The notes beneath the pieces are model-generated. The model was not told where the DNA came from and did no database searches. It saw nothing but the letters and a program-made list of their open reading frames with translations. The position numbers and the translations under genes were made by a program. Shown in pieces: positions 59,991-64,000 of a DNA stretch of 64,000 nt; the stretch's first letter is position 1, and each line of letters opens with the position of its first letter. This DNA is from Paraburkholderia rhizosphaerae. Lineage in GTDB: Bacteria; Pseudomonadota; Gammaproteobacteria; Burkholderiales; Burkholderiaceae. The DNA is taken from positions 103,932 through 167,931 of the forward strand of contig NZ_SORE01000018.1 in assembly GCF_004366595.1 (NCBI RefSeq), written 5' to 3'.

Positions 59991-61034
59991 ATGTCCTCAC
60001 CGATCAGCAGCATCACCGACGCCCGATTGCCGGGCTTGCAGAGTACTTCGTCTACGTCCGGCAGCGCCGGAAGGAGATTATCCAGTCAATTGGCAGGGGT
60101 GGAGATCGGCCAGTCTGACATCAACGAAATGCAGACAGGGCAGATGCAGCTCGCAATGGTTCGGGCGGCGGTCTTGACAATCAACGTCAACCAGTTCGAA
60201 GCTGCTTTCGAGCAGGTCATGAAAACTGCAACCACCGTCGATCCAGCGACCGGGCATCGAGAGATGACGGCAACCGCTGACAGCAAACTGAGCGACGCGC
60301 TTCAAAACCTCCTTCTGGCAAGCGGTTTTACGGAGCAGCAAGCCCAGGCAGCCAGCGCGAGCTTTGCCGAACAACTGGCAAAAGGCGGTTCTATCAGCCT
60401 GAGTGCAAGCTTCGCCGCGACCTCTACCAATACCGTCACGGTATCCGGTTTCAGCAAAGCCATTATCGGCAACGTTGTCTTATCGGCCGGTAATGGGACG
60501 ACGATGTCGGCGTCGGTGACGTCAGTCGTTACACGAGCGGGCTCGGTGTCGATCACGTTTGATCCCGATAGCGGTGCTTTGTCGGTTTCACTCGAAAGTC
60601 ACACGGTATCCGCGGGCTCGTCGATTTTCGCTGCTGCAACCCTCGACACGCGTGCTACTTCCCTCCCGCCAGGCAACACGACAACAGTCGGGCAGCACCC
60701 GAATTCTGACGGTACTAATGACGACAAGGATAGCCATCTGCGCGGGTTGATCGCCGGCCTTGCGAATCCGGCGCTACACGACGCAAGTACCGCACTCGAT
60801 TTGCTGCGCATTGCGGCTAGTGCCGCGCAAACGAAAAACGCGGCGAAGGATGCCGGCACCGAGCCTGGAGATCGAGTGCGCAACCATGCAAAGCCCGTCA
60901 CCGTAACGGTGGGTTTCACGCAGCCTTTGTCGATCGCGAGCCACGGTGAAAATGGCAATCGCGCAGCGCTATTCAAACGACCCGACGGTAGCACCGGTGT
61001 GGTGTCATTCAGCCCAGTGAACGTCGAGGCTTGA
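59991..61034 (+). CDS. Unknown Ser/Thr/Ala-rich protein
   Basis: Start taken at MSSPISSITDARLPGLQSTS (347 residues). The protein lacks a signal peptide. It is rich in Ser, Thr and Ala throughout, with an N-terminal part ('QMQLAMVRAAVLTINVNQFEAAFEQVM') and a long beta-type central stretch ('TVTVSGFSKAIIGNVVLSAGNGTTMSASVTSVV'). The Lys/Asp-containing tail ends 'VVSFSPVNVEA'. Such composition suits a surface, flagellar or type III-exported protein, but no motif proves it. A frameshifted symE copy follows. Confidence 0.45.
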   Translation: MSSPISSITDARLPGLQSTSSTSGSAGRRLSSQLAGVEIGQSDINEMQTGQMQLAMVRAAVLTINVNQFEAAFEQVMKTATTVDPATGHREMTATADSKLSDALQNLLLASGFTEQQAQAASASFAEQLAKGGSISLSASFAATSTNTVTVSGFSKAIIGNVVLSAGNGTTMSASVTSVVTRAGSVSITFDPDSGALSVSLESHTVSAGSSIFAAATLDTRATSLPPGNTTTVGQHPNSDGTNDDKDSHLRGLIAGLANPALHDASTALDLLRIAASAAQTKNAAKDAGTEPGDRVRNHAKPVTVTVGFTQPLSIASHGENGNRAALFKRPDGSTGVVSFSPVNVEA

Positions 61035-61050
61035 ACAAGGGGATATTTTT

Positions 61051-61250
61051 CATCAAGGTCATTCGGTTCGAATCTTGACTGTATCGCGTCAGCGTCGCCG
61101 CTGGGTTCGTCCTAAGGACTATTACTCCTGCTGGACCTGCAAACCGGACTATCCGATGCGCCCTGGATTCGTCTTGCGGGGCGATGGCTGGAGAAAGCTG
61201 GGTTTCCGATTTCAAGTCGCGTTCGAGTAGAAGTCGAGGAAGGCAAGCTT
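61051..61250 (+). pseudogene. Frameshifted symE copy 3
   Basis: From 'ATTCGGTTCGAATCTTGACT' (61061) this is nearly identical to codons 11-76 of the intact symE at 36490. One G is missing at about 61154 (GACTATCCGATGCG against GACTATCCGGATGCG), which shifts the frame. The leader, ribosome site and first ten codons are gone, although the first bases CATCAAGG match the start of the leader repeat, as if about 110 bases were deleted. Clearly a dead copy. Confidence 0.8.
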
Positions 61251-61520
61251 ATCCAGCCGATCAACTTACCGCGACCCTTATCCATGCCGATTCGATCCGG
61301 CTGCTGTCGATCGAAAACAATCAAATCGAAGATATCGGGAACCGGAACGCCGCGGGACAATTACCCGTTTGAGTCAACGAGAGTGCCCTACTATTGAGGT
61401 ACTCGTTCTGACATTTGATCATTGCGAGGTTTGCATACTGAAGTCGCAAAACAAATGGCTGATGTCCAGTTCCCCTTGTGTTGATACTGGTTCCTCGTTT
61501 TTGCATCGACGGACTCCGAC

Positions 61521-62579
61521 ATGATGACTCGAACGCTTGTGACAGGCGCCGCCGGGTTTATTGGTTCGCATCTCTGCGATCGCCTGATCGCGGATGGCCA
61601 CGAAGTGATCGCCGTCGACAATTTTTTCACCGGCAGTGACGGAAACATCGCGCACTTGACGACTAGCAGGCGCTTACGGGTGGTCTGCCATGACGTGGCG
61701 CTGCCACTTAGAATCGACCATATCGGCGCGATCTATAACCTTGCATGTCCCGCGTCGCCGTGTCATTACCAGCGTGATCCGGTGCGGACGATCAAGTCGA
61801 ACATAATGGGTGCGCTCAACATGCTCGATCTTGCACGTCGCACGAATGCGACCATCTTGCAGGCGTCGACGAGCGAGGTGTATGGCGATCCCGTCATTCA
61901 CCCGCAACCCGAGTCGTATCGCGGAAACGTCAATCCGATCGGTCCACGGGCCTGCTACGACGAAGGCAAGCGTTGTGCCGAAACCTTGTTTTTCGATTAT
62001 CACCGTCGACATGGCACGCGCATCAAGGTGCCGCGTATTTTCAACACGTATGGTCCGCGTATGAGCACTAACGATGGCCGTGTTGTTTCAAACTTTATCG
62101 TACAGGCGCTAAAAGGTGACGACATCACGATTTATGGGAATGGCGCACAGACGCGTGCATTCTGTTACGTCGACGATACGATCGACGCCTTCGTGTTGTT
62201 GATGAATACACCGGTAGATGTGACGGGACCGGTGAACATCGGGAATCCGCATGAAGTGTCGGTAAGAGAACTCGCGGAATGTATCGTCCGGATGACTGGA
62301 TCACACTCCAGACTGGTGTATGTCAGGCTACCTGCCGATGATCCTGTTCAGCGCTGTCCCGATGTTTCCTTCGCGCGCAGTATTCTAGGGTGGACTCCGA
62401 AGGTATCGCTTGAAGATGGCCTCGCCAGAACGATCGATTACTTCAGGAAGACGTTGTCAGTCCGGCCTTCCCGCGGCGAAGCGCGACCGGCGCCGGAGCC
62501 CGCGCGTCAAATGTCGAGCCCTCTTTTGCGCGCCACGACGCCTTACTCGCCGCCAGATGAAGTGCCCCCGCGAGCATGA
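61521..62579 (+). CDS. uxs: UDP-glucuronic acid decarboxylase (UDP-xylose synthase)
   Basis: The 352-residue extended SDR starts MMTRTLVTGAAGFIGSHLCD. The GxxGxxG motif is at residues 8-14, 'IYNLACPASPCHYQRDPVRTIKSN' follows, the Ser/Thr is in 'QASTSEVYGDP', YxxxK is in 'CYDEGKRCAET' and 'PRIFNTYGPRM' comes after. The 'CPASP' and 'YDEGKR' strings are diagnostic of UXS, which makes UDP-xylose from UDP-glucuronate for surface polysaccharides. A truncated copy lies at 53027-53213. The C-terminal 30 residues are Pro-rich and not part of the fold. Confidence 0.92.
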   Translation: MMTRTLVTGAAGFIGSHLCDRLIADGHEVIAVDNFFTGSDGNIAHLTTSRRLRVVCHDVALPLRIDHIGAIYNLACPASPCHYQRDPVRTIKSNIMGALNMLDLARRTNATILQASTSEVYGDPVIHPQPESYRGNVNPIGPRACYDEGKRCAETLFFDYHRRHGTRIKVPRIFNTYGPRMSTNDGRVVSNFIVQALKGDDITIYGNGAQTRAFCYVDDTIDAFVLLMNTPVDVTGPVNIGNPHEVSVRELAECIVRMTGSHSRLVYVRLPADDPVQRCPDVSFARSILGWTPKVSLEDGLARTIDYFRKTLSVRPSRGEARPAPEPARQMSSPLLRATTPYSPPDEVPPRA

Positions 62580-62611
62580 TGACCGCGGCTCACGAATAAT
62601 AAAACCACGTT

Positions 62612-62633
62612 GACACGAGTTATTTTTCGTGTC
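62612..62633 (+). terminator. Possible terminator hairpin after uxs
   Basis: GACACGA (62612-62618) pairs with TCGTGTC (62627-62633) around an A/T-rich loop, 33 bases after the uxs stop. The T-tail is poor, so it is a weak candidate. The rest of 62580-62927 is A+T-rich with a T-run near 62697, and no gene was recognised. Confidence 0.35.
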
Positions 62634-62927
62634 TTCAACCATTTCATCAGCCTAACTAACAAGTCGATCTATTGGTTTTTCAACTTCGATTGACTTATTT
62701 TTTTTGCTTTATTTGTCGGGTAGCTGAAAAGCTCCGAAGTGCTATGTTTTTCCGAGCTAACGCATTGCTGGCAACAACGCGATCGCCAAACAAATCAGGC
62801 ACCCGCGTCGCATGTTCGTGCAGGCACGCGCCGTGCGAAGGGAGATTGCCGCAACACATCGACCGCTAGCTGCCGCTGCATCGAAGTGCGGGCAGGTAAA
62901 AGCTTCGCCTTGTACACAATTAAACAT

Positions 62928-63641
62928 ATGAACGCTTTTGATACGACAATTCAAACCTGGCTCGTCCCAATCGGCTCATCGTCTGTCCTTTTCACCCACA
63001 CTGTTCGCGCGATCGCGGCGTTCTATTTCACCAAAGGCGTCGTGCCGCTTGGGGTTCTCTGTGCGATCTGGTTCCACCCCGGCGAGGCCCAGCAAGTGCG
63101 CCGCGAAACTGTCGTCGCAACGCTGTGCGCCGGGCTCGTCGCATTCCTGCTGGGCCGCCTGTTAGCACTGACGCTGCCGTTCCGCCTCCGCCCGCTTTAT
63201 GATCCATCGATTCATTCAATGTTTCCGCTATCCGACCAAACCGGAGCAGGCATGCGCTTATGGAGCTCGTTCCCAAGCGATCACGCCGCACTCTGGATGG
63301 CGATAGCCGTCGGAATTTTCCTTGTCTGGCGATGGATAGGCATGCTTGCGATCCTGCATTGCGTGGTCTTCATCTGTCTGCCGCGCGTCTATCTGGGGCT
63401 GCACTATCCGACCGACGTCATCGCGGGCGCGGCCATCGGCGCATTCTGCACCTGGCTCCTCACGCGTACGCCGATACGCAGCCGCTTCGCGCCACTCTGC
63501 TTGCGGCTCATCGAATATCGGCCAGCCGTGTGTTACATGCTCGCCTTCCTGTTCTTCTTCGAACTCGCGACGATGTTCCAGGAGCCGCGCATGCTCGCGG
63601 TTCTGGTGATAAAGCAACTACACCGAGGGATTCTCCTTTGA
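62928..63641 (+). CDS. PAP2-family membrane phosphatase
   Basis: The start is at MNAFDTTIQTWLVPIGSSSV (237 residues). About five to six membrane helices are present. The PAP2 motifs are 'FPSDHAALWMAIA' and 'RVYLGLHYPTDVIAGAAIG' (catalytic His residues in SDHA and LHYPTD). It is an inner-membrane lipid phosphatase acting on undecaprenyl pyrophosphate or phosphatidate. Placement next to uxs suggests lipid-carrier recycling for polysaccharide, which is inferred. Confidence 0.87.
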   Translation: MNAFDTTIQTWLVPIGSSSVLFTHTVRAIAAFYFTKGVVPLGVLCAIWFHPGEAQQVRRETVVATLCAGLVAFLLGRLLALTLPFRLRPLYDPSIHSMFPLSDQTGAGMRLWSSFPSDHAALWMAIAVGIFLVWRWIGMLAILHCVVFICLPRVYLGLHYPTDVIAGAAIGAFCTWLLTRTPIRSRFAPLCLRLIEYRPAVCYMLAFLFFFELATMFQEPRMLAVLVIKQLHRGILL

Positions 63642-63817
63642 GCGGCGCTGCATCGCGAGCGCGACTACGAACAGCGCTTAGACAAGACAAACGGGAAACG
63701 CCCGCGCGGCAATCAGCCCCGCGGGTCGTCGGAAGTCGGAAGAAGGCAAACAGTGACATCCGGGCATGCGCAGCCTATCGCCGCGCACCCCGAACAAATT
63801 GAAGCAATTGAAGCAGA

Positions 63818-64000
63818 TCAGTTGAACAACGGCGTAACCGTCAAATTAGCCGTATTCGCCGGCGGGGCCGTAAGCGCAGTCCCCATCACCGGATCGAGGA
63901 ACAGCGTGCGCGGCTTCGACACGTCCTGCGTGAAGTCGAACATGCTCATGATCGAGTTGTCCGCCGCGTCGTTCGAACCCTGACCGATGCGTGTGCCGTT
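63818..64000 (-). CDS. Phosphoesterase (acid phosphatase/phospholipase C-like), C-terminal part
   Basis: The minus strand is open from the right window edge to a TGA at 63818-63820, giving 60 residues (NGTRIGQGSNDAADNSIMSM ... PRTLFLDPVMGTALTAPPAN). 'GSNDAADNSIMSMFDF' and 'PRTLFLDP' resemble the C-terminus of AcpA-type acid phosphatases and phospholipase C, which are exported in Burkholderia. The catalytic part lies outside the window. Confidence 0.5.
   Translation of the reverse strand, partial: NGTRIGQGSNDAADNSIMSMFDFTQDVSKPRTLFLDPVMGTALTAPPANTANLTVTPLFN

Noticed and set aside
1..64000. CRISPR arrays, rRNA and tRNA genes
   Set aside because: No regularly spaced repeats, and no rRNA or tRNA hallmarks, were found in reading through both strands.

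Overview
The window is high-G+C chromosomal DNA from a Burkholderiaceae member, most likely Paraburkholderia or Caballeronia. The signs are pairs of closely related LysR regulators, MocR-type regulators, many stand-alone oxidoreductases, IS3-type remnants and Burkholderia-style small secreted proteins. It is accessory in character, with about 50 credible intact or edge-cut genes and at least ten broken ones. No rRNA, tRNA or CRISPR array was found.

0-9 kb holds an edge-cut GNAT acetyltransferase, a tyrosine-phosphatase-like protein, SDR and MDR oxidoreductases, a relic of symE, a cupin and an HdeA-type acid chaperone. It also holds a response-regulator relic, an internally deleted TauE/SafE permease, a DUF4396 membrane protein, a Cys-rich copper-storage-type four-helix bundle, an MDR fragment and a chloroperoxidase-type hydrolase. 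9-22 kb holds two paralogous LysR genes with the same near-start palindrome, a nitrilase/carbonic anhydrase/NmrA operon facing a GlxA-type AraC regulator, two SDR genes (one with a foreign C-terminus), an MscS channel, and a CadR-like MerR regulator divergent from a short cation efflux protein. 22-27 kb is a minus-strand run of two glycosyltransferase-like proteins, a FAD oxidoreductase, a lactonase and an MFS exporter.

27.7-36.9 kb reads as a defence-type island bounded by an IS3 remnant and a symE gene. It contains a DUF3800 protein, a lipoprotein plus small secreted protein, and a three-gene ABC-3C system (DUF4297-type nuclease, middle component, SMC-like ATPase). A perfect LexA-type box lies upstream of the three-gene system. 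An intact SymE-family toxin gene follows, with a structured leader.

38.8-48.8 kb is the centrepiece: a tightly coupled ten-gene operon. Its first eight genes are the conserved nitrogen-starvation/nitrilase (Nit1C-like) set. The last two, joined by ATGA overlaps, are an LnmK-like acyltransferase/decarboxylase and a full-length B12-dependent methylmalonyl-CoA mutase. A MocR-family regulator is divergent. The intergenic region carries a repeated TGATTGCAT word and a good sigma-54 (-24/-12) promoter match.

48.8-54 kb is a patchwork of relics: an RloC/AAA_13-type ATPase fragment, a TonB-receptor/PepSY chimera, a Rieske fragment and a truncated UDP-glucuronate decarboxylase (uxs). Among them lie an intact aldo/keto reductase, a GT4 glycosyltransferase and a possible nuclease. 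54-64 kb holds an acyl-CoA-dehydrogenase-type monooxygenase, a PdxR-like regulator divergent from a PNPOx-fold protein, small exported proteins and an unknown Ser/Thr/Ala-rich protein. It ends with a frameshifted symE copy, the intact uxs gene, a PAP2 phosphatase and the end of a phosphoesterase that runs off the right edge.
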